Shown: positions 1 through 10,667, counted from the first letter of the stretch. The stretch: 64,000 nucleotides of DNA from Parietaria judaica (GCA_954871525.1 OX940870.1:11749501-11813500), one strand, 5' to 3'. The notes: generated by a model from the sequence alone, not told the origin. Translations and numbers: made by a program.

Positions 1-190
1 ATTTCGAGTAAAAACTGTGTTATTTATGCCACAAACAAACACACCCTCCTCCCCCACATGGATCGCTGACCTAGCAAGCTTTGGGCCGTCGATTTCTTCA
101 CGCGGATCCCCTCCCTCCCCATCGCGATGCGCCTCGCGAGTCGCGAGAAATCGCAATTCTCCCACGTGCATCGCGACTCGTCGCGATTCT

Positions 191-229
191 CCAAAACACG
201 TCGCGAATCGTCGCGATGGCGTGTTTTGG
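191..229. repeat. Short palindrome rich in TCGCGA
   Basis: The arms CCAAAACACG (191-200) and CGTGTTTTGG (220-229) are perfectly complementary around a loop with two TCGCGA-type motifs. The surrounding 120-242 segment is full of CGCGA/TCGCG motifs that can extend the stem. It sits just upstream of the first BIG-like exon piece and looks like an inserted foldback sequence, though I could not define ends or a TSD. Positions 1-190 hold no gene that I recognise. Confidence 0.5.
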
Positions 230-242
230 ATCGCGAGTCGCA

Positions 243-1295
243 GCTCTATCTATGAGCAAGTCTGGAAGAAGTCAAATCACTCTTCAAATTTGCTAGCTAA
301 TACGATTTGCTTTCTTCGAATGCTGTTGCATTGGGAAGAGATTGTCCACCAATGAATGTGACCTACCGACTTCAGGTTTGCTTAAGCTACTTCTTCTAAA
401 AGAGTAGTGTTTTTGTTCGTTTAATCAGAAACCAAATGTGTACTAAGTGTATCTTCCTTATTGGTCTTCATACCTAATTGGTATCAAGAATCTGCTATCA
501 AAGCACCATTTCTTTCTCTTTTATATTAGGTATACTATATCCTTTTTACAGAATGTATCTTTTAGCTTTGTTTGATAGGGATTGGATGGTGAGGCCACGG
601 AGCCGATGATTAAAGAGTTGGAGGAAGATAGAGAAGAGTCACAAGATCCAAAGGTTGACTTTGCAATTGCCGGTGCTGTTCGAGAGTATGGTGGGCTAGA
701 AATTATATTGTCCATGATCCAGGTATGTCAATCATTATTATTTATGTCTGAAGAAGTTGACAATGAAATGTCGATCATTAGAATTTCCGATGGCTTTACA
801 TTTATTGTTGTTTTTGTAAAAATGTTGAGCCAAAACACTTCATTCTTATTATAGATTTATTTTGCAATTTTTCTATGATTACATAATGGCTTCTTTCTAT
901 ATTTTGTTAAGTAACTTAAGAAAAATTGATTGTAATTTTCTCTTGTTATTTTATTGTTAAATGTGCAGCATCTGATAACGATTTTAAGTCAAACCAAGAG
1001 CAGTTGGTAGCGGTTCCTAATGATCTCTTAATGCTTTGTTGTAAAATAAGAGAGAACTGACGAGCATTGTTGAGGCAAGGGGGTTTAAGTTTGCTCCTCG
1101 AGACTGCAAGGCGCTCGTTTTCTATGGATGCAATGGAACCAGCTGAAGGAATTCTTTTGATTGTGGAAAGCTTAGCACTAGAAGCGAATGAAAGCGACAA
1201 TATTAGCATCATGCAGAGTTCTCTTACTACTAGCAGTGAAGAAACCGACAAACAGGCCAAAAAAATTGTTCTCATGTTCTTGGAGAGACTGTCTC
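243..1295 (+). pseudogene. BIG: BIG/UBR4-type gene remnant, 5' part (three exons)
   Basis: The translation matches the plant BIG protein, a giant UBR4-like calossin-family protein of about 5,000 residues involved in auxin transport; only about 300 residues are present. I read exon pieces at about 243-375 (ending at CAG|GTTTGC), 579-722 (after GATAG, ending at CAG|GTATGT) and 969-1295 (after TGTGCAG). Recognisable peptides are TYRLQ at the first donor, GLDGEATEPMIKELEEDREE in the second exon, and MDAMEPAEGILLIVESLALE in the third. It is broken: a frame change near 310-320 in the first exon, a one-base shift near 973 at the start of the third, and an in-frame TGA at 1058-1060 where the family has arginine. 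Introns are kept, so this is a DNA-level copy and not a retrocopy. The copia element begins at 1296 inside the third exon. Confidence 0.88.
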
Positions 1296-1844
1296 TGTTG
1301 GATCCCAATTCACGGATCTGCAAAGAACACGAATAACACCAAAAGAAATCGAACAGGAAAAATAAAGGACACAAACTTTTGGGAGAAGAAATTCTCTTGA
1401 TTAAATCGAAGGCTAAATACAAGGAGATAAACTCGAAATTCTAATGGACTCAACACACACTTTACAAAGTGTACAATGCTAGGTTTATATAGCCTCTCAT
1501 AGGCGAAACCCTAGCTACCCAAATCGCACAAAATCAGGAAACTACCCTAAATAATCTCGCCGAATCTTTGACTTGATTTGCTTGCTCCTCAAGCTACGCG
1601 TCTTCCTTTCTGGGTAGAGTTTCCTTTTCCTGCCCGGACAGTCTCTCTGTCCCCGAGCTGACCTGCTCGTATGCTCCGGGCTGAGCTTGCCTTCTATCCG
1701 GACACTCTGCTCGTGTTCACCCGAGCTGGGCTGAACGGCTGTCCGTCTTCTGCTCTGGTCGGTACCCGGGCTGACTCCTCGCAAGTGTTTCTGCCCGTCC
1801 TGGGTTCTGGTCGTCACCCGGACTAAGTCAAGCTTAAGCTCACA
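1296..1844 (-). repeat. Copia 3' LTR (left copy)
   Basis: 549 bp. On the plus strand it reads TGTTGGATCC...GCTCACA. It lies directly after TSD GTCTC (1291-1295) and is almost identical to 6167-6715. It contains a TATATAAA motif on the minus strand at about 1484-1491. Confidence 0.97.
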
Positions 1845-2621
1845 TTCTCCCCCGTAAGCTTGACTTGCTTCCACTCTCTTCACTCCGAGCAGCTCTCTCA
1901 TCTCTTCGAACTTGACTCTCCCTAGAGCCTTAGTAAGAATGTCTGCTCGCTGCTCCCTTGTGTTGATGAACTCTACGATGATCTGTCGCTTCTCCACACA
2001 CTCACGAATATAATGGTACTTCGTGTCAATGTGTTTGCTTCGTCCGTGAAACACTGGATTCTTCATCAACGCGATTGCAGACTTGTTGTCCACGTAGAGA
2101 GTTGGTGTTTTCTGCTCGGAACCCGTCATCTCACTGAGTAGCCCTTTCAACCACATAGCCTGACATGCTGCTGCGGTTGCCGCCATGAACTCCGCTTCAC
2201 ACGAGGATAAAGCTACTGTCTGCTGCTTCTGGGACTGCCAGGTGATTAGATTCCCGTTGAGATAAAATGCCATCCCTCCGGTACTCTTTCTATCGTCAAT
2301 GTCACCAGCCAAATCACTGTCCGTAAAGCCGACTAGTACTTCTGCTCCACTTCCTCGGTTGTACTGGATCCCGTAGTCCGTCGTGCCCTTCACGTAACGC
2401 AAGATGTGCTTCACCGCCTGCTGGTGTGCACTCGTGGGCTTCTCCATGTATCGACTGACTATCCCGACTGCATGTGAAATGTCTGGTCGGGTGTGGGTGA
2501 GATACCTTAGGCACCCGATCACGCGTCTGTACTCCGTGGGATCCACTCTTCTCCCTTCAGCATCCTTCCCGAGCTGCAGCTTCGCCTCCATAGGGTACTT
2601 GCTCGAGTTACAGTCCGTCAT
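1542..2621 (-). pseudogene. Copia pol 3' part: end of reverse transcriptase and RNase H
   Basis: It continues in the same frame directly after the TAG at 2628-2630, so it is the tail of the same pol polyprotein and not a separate gene. YRRVIGCLRYLTHTRPDIS, the ADILTKAL tail, and RNase H motifs (FTDSDLAGD, SSCEAEFMA, YVDNKSA) are copia-type. RNase H degrades the RNA template during reverse transcription. The open frame does not stop at the LTR: it runs through the polypurine tract and about 100 codons into the LTR, ending at 1542. That tail (arginine-rich, after about residue 258) has no recognisable domain. Because of the upstream stop this domain would not be made from a full-length transcript without read-through. 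Confidence 0.9.
1845..1855 (-). other. Copia polypurine tract
   Basis: On the minus strand the bases just before the 3' LTR read ACGGGGGAGAA, a purine run abutting TGTGAGC, as expected for the plus-strand primer of an LTR retrotransposon. Confidence 0.85.
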
Positions 2622-2627
2622 CTCGAA

Positions 2628-4400
2628 CTATTTAAGGATCTTCTTCGCATAGGCCGACTGCTTCAGCGTAATGCAGTCCTTCTTCTGTTCCACCTCTAGA
2701 CCGAGGTAGTACGAAAGTAATCCGAGGTCACTCATCTCGAATTCGGCCATCATCTGCTGCTTGAATCCATCTACGCCTCCTGCGCTGGATCCTGTGACGA
2801 TCAGGTCGTCCACATACACTCCCACGATCAGAGTTTCCTGCCCGGAACTCCTGGTGTAGACTGCCTGCTCGCTCAAGCACTTTGTGAATCCAAGATTCTT
2901 CAAGCTCTTGTCAAGGCGGATGTTCCACGCTCTTGGTGCTTGTTTCAACCCGTATAAGGCCTTGGATAGCTTGTACACCTTCTGCTCCTTGCCCATGACG
3001 CCGAACCCCTCTGGTTGCTTGACGTACACTTCTTCTTCGAGGTCACCGTTTAGGAATGCCGATTTGACATCCAGATGGTGAATTTCCCAACCTCGATGCG
3101 CTGCTAGGGCTAGGATGAGTCTGATCGTGTCCAGTCTTGCTACTGGAGCAAAGACTTCTTCAAAGTCTATGCCTTTCCTCTGCACGTAGCCTTTAGCTAC
3201 CAGCCTTGCCTTGTGCTTAAGGACATTCCCCTCAGTGTCCTTCTTCAGCTTATACACCCACTTCAGGCCGATGAGATTATGACCTTTGGGCAGGTCGGTA
3301 AGCTCCCATGTCCTGTTCTTCTCAATGGACTCCATCTCCTTCTTCATTGCTTCCTGCCACTCCTGCTCGGCTGCTGCCTCCTGGTAATTGGCTGGTTCTT
3401 CTGCACACAACAAAGAAAGTTCCTCCAGGCTCATCTCCACTTCTTGAGTCTGATCGTAAACGTCTGCTAGAGGACGGAATCCTCTTGGGCCGTCTTTTAT
3501 GGAGGAATCTCCCGAGCTGGACGGGCTGGTCCTGCTCGGACTTGGTGTCCTGGGTGTATCCGGGGTGCTCTCTCCCGGGCTGGGTTCCCTCGTTTCTGGC
3601 AAGACTGTTCCCGAGCTGGGTGTTCTGGGCTTCTCTTGCTCGGCAACATCCCGGTCGTCTTCGACAATGAACTCCACTGAGTTCTGCTCGGGTTCTCCAT
3701 TCTCGTCGCGCCAATCCCACTTCATCTCCTCTTCGAACACAGCATCTCTGCTCACTTGGAGTCTGCCGCGTCGTGGATCATAGAGTCTGTGTGCCTTGCT
3801 TCCTTCTTCAACGCCAAGGTACACCATCTTCTGACTCCTGTCATCCAACTTCTTGAGATGTGGTCCCGCAATCTTCACGTGTGCGGTGCATCCGAACACT
3901 TTCAAATGTTCTAAGTGGGGTTTCTTCCCTTTCCACGCCTGGTAGGGGGTACGCTCTCCTAGCGCTTTGGTCGGCAAACGATTGAGCAGGTAGATCGCAT
4001 GTCTTACTACTTCTGCCCAAAAACGGGCTGGAACTTGCATGCTCTTGAGCAAGCTCCTCGCTGTGTTCATCACAGTCCGGTTTCGTCTTTCCATCACGCC
4101 ATTCTGTTGGGGTGTGTGGGGTGCGGACAGGTGACGCTGAATTCCTTCCTGGTCGCAGAACTCTCCGAACTGCTGGGAAGTGAATTCTCCTCCTCGGTCT
4201 GTACGCAAGACCTTTAACCTGTGCACCGAGCCATTCTCCACGATCTTCTTGAACTTCTTGAAGACCTCAAAGGCTCCGCTCTTTTCCTTAAGCATATAAA
4301 CCCACATCCAGCGACTGTAATCATCAACAAGTAAAAGAAAGTACTTGTTACCTGCCAATGTTGCTGGGGTGACTGGACCACATAGGTCTGCATGCACCAA
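2628..4400 (-). pseudogene. Copia pol middle part: integrase core and reverse transcriptase
   Basis: About 590 codons. The frame opens at the integrase catalytic core (HADLCGPV, then [18 protein letters not shown] and a downstream [13 protein letters not shown] motif: the D, D, E residues are present). A linker rich in P, S, T and E follows, then the reverse transcriptase with [28 protein letters not shown] and the catalytic YVDDLIVTG. It has no plausible own start codon: the first codons are mid-domain and overlap the upstream gag-protease frame by about 50 bases, so the boundary is a frameshift inside pol. It ends at a TAG (2628-2630) within the reverse transcriptase region. Confidence 0.92.
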
Positions 4401-6138
4401 GGGGTCTCTCTGCTCGGAATTTGGCCTTGATCGGAAACGGTATCCTCGCCTGCTTCGCGATCATGCAGCATTCACATAGCTGGTCGGGGTGTTCTATCTT
4501 GGGAACCCCGAAGGCCATCTTCTTCTCGCCCATCATCTTGAGCGCGTGAAAATTCACGTGTCCAAGCCGTGCGTGCCATAGCCAAGCCGGGTCTGCCATC
4601 GATGCCATGAGACAGACGGGCTGACACGTCTTCAGGAGAATCTTGTAGAGCCTGTTGGGTGTCCGCTCCACCTTCATCAACAGCTCTCCTTCCTTGGTCC
4701 ACATCTTCAGATAGGACCCTTGCAGCAACACCGTGTTCCCGATCTCAGACATCTGTCCTAGACTGATGATGTTGCTTTTCAACTTTGGGATGAAATACAC
4801 CTGGGTCATCAGACGCTGGTCGCCATTCTTGCACTCGAACAGGATCGACCCTCTGCCTCTGATCTCTACGACTGATCCGTCGCCGAATTTCACGCTGCCC
4901 GTGATTTTCTCATCGAGCTCTTCAAACTTAGCTCGGTCCCCAGTCATGTGGTTGCTAGCTCCGTTGTCTAGATACCATACGTCGGTACTGACCTTCTTCT
5001 CTCTGTCTACGAGGAGGTTTGCAATAACCTTATCCTCGATGAGGAAAACCTTCTCGCTGGTCTCCTCCGGACAGGTCTGCTCGGCCTCTGGGCTGATCGG
5101 CACACTGATCACTTCTGCCCGGGCCTTGGCGTCACACTCGCCATTCTGTTCGTCCAGGTGCGTTTCCTGCTCGGCAAACAACAATGCCGGCTGGTCGTCT
5201 GGGAATCTTACTAGATTCGCCTCTTCGCCCTGATTCCTGCTTCGGCACTCAGATGCAAAGTGCCCAAACTTCTGACAATTGTAGCACTTTACTGTGCTCT
5301 TGTCTCTCCTGGTCGTGCCTTCCTGACGGGTAGATCCACTGCCGCGACCTCGCATGTCCCGACCTCGACCTCGTCCACGACCCTGTCCGCGTCCTCGGAC
5401 TTCTCCACCAAAGCTGTTCCGACCTGAGGGTTTTGTAGAAAACTCGGCTCCCCCGGTTTTCCGCTGTCTGGCCGTCCACTCTTCATGCGTGAGCAGGAGG
5501 TTCTTCTCCTCGTCTTTGTCACCGTAACCCCGAATTCTCTCTTCGTGGGCCTTGAGACGACCAACAACCTCCTCGACCGACATGGTCTTGAGATCGCCGA
5601 ACTGCTCGATCGATGTCACGATCTGCATGTACCTGTGAGGCACTGCTCGGAGAAATTTCTTGACGACGGTGGTCTCCTCCACCTTGTCTCCCAGCGAGCG
5701 TATGCCGGTCACAATGGACGTGAGCCGCATAGCGAAATCATCAAGTGATTCGCTCTCCCTCATCCTCATGACCTCGAACTCACTCTTCAATGTCTGGACC
5801 TTTGCCTCCTTGACGCGATCTGCGCCCATGTGCATGGTCTGAAGAGTTTTCCATGCTTCCTTCGCGGAATCTTTCTCAGCAAGCATGAGAAGAACATCTT
5901 CCGGAACTGCTTGGTAGATAGCGGCTAGAGCCATTCTTTCCTTGCGCCCTTCGACACCGCCGATCTCTACGGCCTCCCATACTCCCTGCGCCTGCAGATT
6001 CACCCTCATCTTCAACGCCCACACGGCGTAATTGCTCTTCGTGAGCATGGGGTAATGGAGTGTAACTGTGCCTTCTCTGGTCTCTGGTTTCTGCGCAACC
6101 AGAGCTCCGTCGATTGGTGACTCTGATGATGAAGACAT
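4348..6138 (-). pseudogene. Copia gag, protease and start of integrase
   Basis: I place the start at the ATG at 6138 (MSSSSESP), the first ATG after the primer binding site; the frame is open from further upstream but without a usable ATG. In order: a UBN2-type gag region (SNYAVWALKMRVNLQAQGVW; LDDFAMRLTSIV), an RG-rich basic stretch, a CCHC zinc knuckle (CYNCQKFGHFASEC, near residue 290), the aspartic protease (WYLDNGASNHMTG, near residue 390, the DNGAS variant), a GAG-pre-integrase motif (LWHARLGHVNFHALKMM) and the CECC zinc-binding end of the integrase N-terminus. After KFRAERPL the frame leaves the family sequence and stops at 4348, while the true continuation lies in another frame: a frameshift just upstream of the integrase core. 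Confidence 0.93.
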
Positions 6139-6152
6139 GTTCTTCGATTGAA

Positions 6153-6164
6153 GCTCTGATACCA
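6153..6164 (-). other. Copia primer binding site (initiator tRNA-Met type)
   Basis: On the minus strand TGGTATCAGAGC lies two bases inside the 5' LTR. This is the usual plant copia sequence complementary to the 3' end of initiator tRNA-Met, which primes minus-strand synthesis. Confidence 0.95.
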
Positions 6165-6166
6165 CT

Positions 6167-6715
6167 TGTTGGATCCCAATTCACGGATCTGCAAAGAACA
6201 CGAATAACACCAAAAGAAATCGAACAGGAAAAATAAAGGACACAAACTTTTGGGAGAAGAAATTCTCTTGATTAAATCGAAGGCTAAATACAGGGAGATA
6301 AACTCGAAATTCTAATGGACTCAACACACACTTTACAAAGTGTACAATGCTAGGTTTATATAGCCTCTCATAGGCGAAACCCTAGCTACCCAAATCGCAC
6401 AAAATCAGGAAACTACCCTAAATAATCTCGCCGAATCTTTGACTTGATTTGCTTGCTCCTCAAGCTACGCGTCTTCCTTTCTGGGTAGAGTTTCCTTTTC
6501 CTGCCCGGACAGTCTCTCTGTCCCCGAGCTGACCTGCTCGTATGCTCCGGGCTGAGCTTGCCTTCTATCCGGACACTCTGCTCGTGTTCACCCGAGCTGG
6601 GCTGAACGGCTGTCCGTCTTCTGTTCTGGTCGGTACCCGGGCTGACTCCTCGCAAGTGTTTCTGCCCGTCCTGGGTTCTGGTCGTCACCCGGACTAAGTC
6701 AAGCTTAAGCTCACA
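6167..6715 (-). repeat. Copia 5' LTR (right copy)
   Basis: 549 bp, followed by TSD GTCTC (6716-6720). In the minus orientation this is the promoter-bearing LTR. The minus-strand TATATAAA at about 6355-6362 is the likely TATA box. Clusters of CCCGGAC/CCCGAGC-type motifs lie upstream of it. Confidence 0.97.
6355..6362 (-). promoter_or_regulatory. TATA box of the copia 5' LTR
   Basis: The minus-strand sequence GGCTATATAAACC lies in the middle of the LTR, between a GC-rich U3 and an AT-rich transcribed part. The same motif is at 1484-1491 in the other LTR. Confidence 0.65.
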
Positions 6716-7198
6716 GTCTCACCCTTTGGGCCTGAAAAATTCGAACAAACAGCAACGCAACACCCAGATGGTTGCAATAATCTTACCCTACCTTAGGTAC
6801 GACGAGCCTGCAGCAATGGAAGCACTTATTCAACATTTCAGTCCGTACTTGCAAGAGTTGACCGAATTCGACGTGTTGCAAAAACAACACGAAGACAACC
6901 CCGAGGATGAGAGCATCGCCCAACAAGCTGCTAAAGAGAGGTTCACGCTGGGAAATTTTGTCAGAGTTTCGGAGTCTTTGAGAACAAGCTCTTGTGGTGA
7001 GAGATTGAAGGATATTATTCTCGAGAGAGGAATCACCAGTATAGCATTTAGGCACCTGAGGGACAGTTTTGCAGTTACCAAGCAGGCTGGCTTCAAATCT
7101 AGTCCAGATTAGGCTTCGGGTTTGAAACTCCCGTCTGTTCCGTTGATACTATCTATGCTGAGGGGTTTGTGTACCGGGCATTTGGCCACTCAAAATTG
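6716..7198 (+). pseudogene. BIG: BIG/UBR4-type gene remnant, 3' part of the split exon
   Basis: The third BIG exon resumes directly after the copia insertion; the five bases GTCTC are duplicated on both sides. Family-typical peptides include EPAAMEALIQHFSPYLQ and FVRVSESLRTSSCGERLKDI. An in-frame TAG at 7110-7112 stops the frame, but BIG-like sequence continues in the same frame (GLKLPSVPLILSMLRGL, then GHLATQ) to about 7195. Similarity then ends abruptly and an AT-rich repeat begins at 7214. The rest of the very large gene is absent from the window, so this is a partial duplicate or a decayed end of the locus. The upstream stop and frameshifts show it was not coding even without the insertion. 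Confidence 0.88.
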
Positions 7199-7213
7199 TC
7201 AACATAAAGATAA

Positions 7214-7462
7214 GATTTCCTTGCTCCTTTTTATTTCTTTATATATGATACTATGATTACTCTACAGTTTCACTATAATCCAGTATAACAGTTTCAACCT
7301 ATTTAAAAATAAACTAGATATTCCTGTTAAAAAAATGTCTTTCTCGTGTGTATTTTGTAAGTTAACTACTACCGTACTGAGACAAATTTCCTTTCAATAT
7401 GAAAACCTTTCTCCAAACCTTGTTCCATATGAGAACATATTTTTTTGCGGGCCAGAGAGAAT
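7214..7462 (+). repeat. Direct repeat, left copy
   Basis: It begins GATTTCCTTGCTCC and is about 85-90% similar by eye to 9901-10150, including TATGATTACTCTACAGTTTC-type blocks. No coding signal. It starts immediately after BIG similarity ends. The stretch 7463-8520 between it and the next gene fragment is AT-rich with no gene I can support; a slightly GC-richer patch at 7680-7800 is not recognisable. Confidence 0.8.
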
Positions 7463-8598
7463 GGGGCTCAATATGAAAAGGGATAATATATTCAAAATAG
7501 TAGTGGTCAATTTATACACACATGAAAAAGACATGTATAGTAAAAACTATTTAATTTAAATTCAGATTGGAAATTATTTAGTTTAATCTTTTAGTTCCCA
7601 TTTTAATATACACGTTTTCCAGGTAGCTAGTTAAATGCTCAATCATTTGGTTTACTTGTTCATTATGTGTCGAGAAATTCATCGCTATGAGATCGGATTC
7701 GGCTCTTCGTCGCGACGGAAAGATTCGCCGATCGACCGCTTCGTCTTTCTCCACGGATTCAATGTTGGAGTTTCCGGATTTAGGTTTGATTTCTGGATTT
7801 AGGTTTGAGTTTTGTTTTTTATTTCACTTTTCTTGAACTTTCCTTGTCGTAGAAGCCAGCATACAAGTTTTAAACATGAATCACATTAATAAATACAAGT
7901 ATTCTTTAATATTCCTTTTTTAATCCTTGTTCAGGAGCTTGGATGCTTATGAAAAGGCCAATAAATAACCTGAAATAGAGTATGTGCAATTTTAAAAGCT
8001 ACTAACTACCTTATTGCTTTGGGTATAGAGTTTATAAACTGCTTGTGCGATTTTTATTCTTTAAAACCACCTGCGTATATTTATCAATGCTCGCTCTACA
8101 TCATTTGGTTGCCTTCTTCGCCGTGGCGTCAATATTGCAAACTCTATCATGATTATTATGATTTTTGTTTTTTCTCTCAATGTGATGGTTGTATTCCGAA
8201 CACTATCGTCATAGTCGACTCTGAAGTTGTTAAGCATTGGGTTGCAGTTGCTAATCATAGTAAAATTGTTATCATGTTTTGTGATTTTTTTATTTTATGA
8301 TCCTATTTTAAATTTACTTATTCAAGGAATTGATATTCCTACTCAGGTGGTCTGTTTATCTGAAGTTCAATGAGGAAGCACGATCGCTATTTGTATAGAA
8401 GTACGAAACCGTATAAAATACATCTTCAGGAGGTATTATCTTAAACCAGTTAATATTTTTATGAATTAGCACTAAAAGTAAAGTTCACGATTTCATAATG
8501 TAGTTAGCTTCACATATGTTACTCAGTTTCTCCCTTGTGGTTTTCTTCCATCATGCACAAAAGATCAAAGGCTGGATTCGGTTGTTGTCTCCGACACA

Positions 8599-9436
8599 AT
8601 GACGGCTACTACGAGCGAACTGAAGTTGGGGAGAAAACGCAGCGATTAAAGTTGGCCGTACGTGTTTGACGGGACCGATGTGAAAGGCTGGATTTCACGC
8701 GCAGAACGCTACTTCTCAGTAAATCGGGTTGCTGAAGCCGAGAAACAGGACTTAGCCGCAGTGTGTTTCGAAGAAACGGCACTCCAATGGTTTGACAACG
8801 AGGAGAGGTCATATCCATTCCGCAATTGGCGTGATCTGAAATTACGTTTGCTATTTCGTTTTCAAGGACTTTTGGAAGGCGACTACGGGAGTGATCAATT
8901 AATGAGTCTCACGCAAACCGAATCCTTGGAGGCATATTTAAGGGAATTCGAGAGGCTCCAAGGGCGAGTTCAGGGGCTGCCCGATAAAGTTCTTCGAATT
9001 TTTTTTCGTCAGTGGGCTGCGTTACGAGACCCGTAATTTCGTGAAATACACCCCTCTGACGATGTTGAAGGAAGCAATTGAGCACGCATTTAGAGCAGAA
9101 AAAATGGTCCTCGCGAATCGAAAGGCGCGGAAAGGAAATAGCATTTACTCGGAAGGGAAACCAATCATAACAGAAATGCGTGAGCAGCCAGCAGCGCCAA
9201 CCGGAAAAGGAGGGAATAAGCGCCTGTCGGAGGCCGAGTACGTTGACAAACCTGCTCGTGGTCTCTGCTTTAAGTGTGAGGAGAAATTCTCGCCGGGCCA
9301 CCGATGCAAAGTGGTGGCTCTGCAGGCACTTAAGGTCATGTTGGTAACGGCGGACGGCCAGGAAGTAGAGGTACAAAATGGAGGGGCTATCGAGCATGGC
9401 GACGGAGACGACTTGGCTCACGCTCACCGGGACTAG
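8599..9436 (+). pseudogene. Ty3/gypsy gag fragment
   Basis: A retrotransposon gag region reads KGWISRAERYFSVNRV, then ETALQWFDNEE, then SLEAYLREFERLQGRV, typical of the plant Ty3/gypsy gag domain. After it lies a basic region and a zinc-knuckle-like CFKCEEKFSPGHRC. The candidate ATG at 8599 is followed in frame by a TAA at 8647-8649. The frame shifts at a run of T at about 8998-9006, after which the continuation (TRNFVKYTPLTML) is in another frame. There is no protease, reverse transcriptase or integrase: the sequence goes from gag straight to a purine tract and a probable 3' LTR, so pol has been deleted. Confidence 0.85.
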
Positions 9437-9491
9437 GACAGGCCGACGAGAACTTCGAGCTTGAGTACAAGCTCAATTTGAAAGGGGGGAG

Positions 9492-9900
9492 TTTAGATAC
9501 GTATTTATTTCTTATTATTTTTAATTAAGTTATTAGAATATTTAAATCTGTTGTCGTTTAGGGGGTTTGGTTTAGAAGTGGGGGCTTTAATTTAGGAGGT
9601 GGTTGTTGTGTTTTGCGAGTTATGGGCTTTTAGGTTTAATAAATTGTGTTAGTGGGCTTGGCTAATCGATTAGGTTATTAGAGGAGAGCTTGGTCGACAG
9701 TTCTCCGAATGCTTGTATTGGAGAATTGCCGTCTTGCATCATCGGGAGAGCTTCGGACCTCGCTCTCGAAGGATTTGGTCCACGACTTTGTTATCGATTC
9801 TTATTCAATAAAGATTAAAGGGGATTCACGGTTTGTGAATTCCCGTCGGTATAATTATTCTCGCTGCATTTTATCTATTTAATTGTTCCGAGATACATCA
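9492..9900 (+). repeat. Probable 3' LTR of the deleted gypsy element
   Basis: A purine run (GAAAGGGGGGAG, about 9479-9491) precedes TTTAGATACG. The segment ends ...GAGATACATCA, roughly inverse to its start, and contains AATAAA at 9807-9812. The next base opens the second copy of the 250-bp direct repeat. No matching 5' LTR is visible upstream of the gag fragment, so the exact start is uncertain. Confidence 0.55.
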
Positions 9901-10150
9901 GATTTCCCAGGTCCTTTTTATTTCTTTTTATATGATTCTATGATTACTCTACAGTTTCACTATAATCCAATATAACAGTTTTAACCTATTTAAATATAAA
10001 CTAGATATACTTGTTAAAAAATATCTTTTTTGAATGTATTCTGTAAGTTAACTACTACCGTTTTGAGAACAAATTTCATGTCAATACGAAAACCTTTCTT
10101 GAAACCTTATTCCATGTGAAAGCATATTTTTTTTTGCAAGGTAGAGAGAA
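9901..10150 (+). repeat. Direct repeat, right copy
   Basis: Copy of 7214-7462, starting GATTTCCCAGGTCC directly after the probable LTR end. The two copies bracket the gypsy fragment. Confidence 0.8.
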
Positions 10151-10667
10151 TTCTTTTATTACGAAGGAGGGTATTGATTTAAAAAAAAATGCAAAAGACA
10201 TGTTTACAATAATTTTTTTAAAATATAGCTTGAAATAGGTTGAAACTGCATTTTTTTTTCTCCAAATCATTCATAGTTCGAAGTTGTGTATTGTATATTT
10301 TATTTAGTTTCATAACTAAACAAAAAATATTAAGATTGTACTACTTAAAACTCCTCCCACTTTTTTTTTCCTATTTCCTACTTAAAATTCTTAAATTTAA
10401 CCATACCCTACGTGTACAGTATTGAGTGATAGCAATGATGCTTCTAATGGCTTAAAATATGTGTGAGAAAATGAAATGACCAATTACCGTACAGAGACGT
10501 AAATTTGAAGTCTTCTTGTCCAAAATATATCTCACACTATACTACTTGCGGTTTCAGAGTGGAATTGAAGAGTTTGAAGATTGAACAAGGATTTCAAGAC
10601 TAAGAAGATGTACTATACTCGAACCTTGCATGATATATCGAATTTATTGATCAATATTTTTAATGTA

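Larger units (their letters stand above)
1296..6715 (-). mobile_element. Complete Ty1/copia LTR retrotransposon, very recent, coding region broken
   Basis: A 5,420-bp element on the minus strand inserted in the BIG-like exon. It has two 549-bp LTRs with TG...CA ends, a 5-bp TSD (GTCTC at 1291-1295 and 6716-6720), an initiator-tRNA-Met-type primer binding site next to the 5' LTR, and a polypurine tract next to the 3' LTR. The domain order gag, protease, integrase, reverse transcriptase, RNase H is copia order. The two LTRs differ at only two positions in my by-eye comparison (a G/A near 1421/6292 and a C/T near 1752/6623), indicating a recent insertion. The coding region nevertheless carries a frameshift near 4400 and an in-frame TAG at 2628-2630. 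Confidence 0.97.

Noticed and set aside
17..355. 112-codon open frame at the window start
   Set aside because: Its C-terminal part is a frame of the BIG exon (YEQVWKKSNHSS) and its N-terminal part is the CGCGA-rich non-coding stretch. Not a gene.
946..1422. 158-codon open frame on the minus strand
   Set aside because: It is antisense to the BIG-like exon and runs into the copia LTR. No protein features of its own.
6153..6164. tRNA gene
   Set aside because: Only 12 bases complementary to a tRNA 3' end are present; this is a retrotransposon primer binding site.
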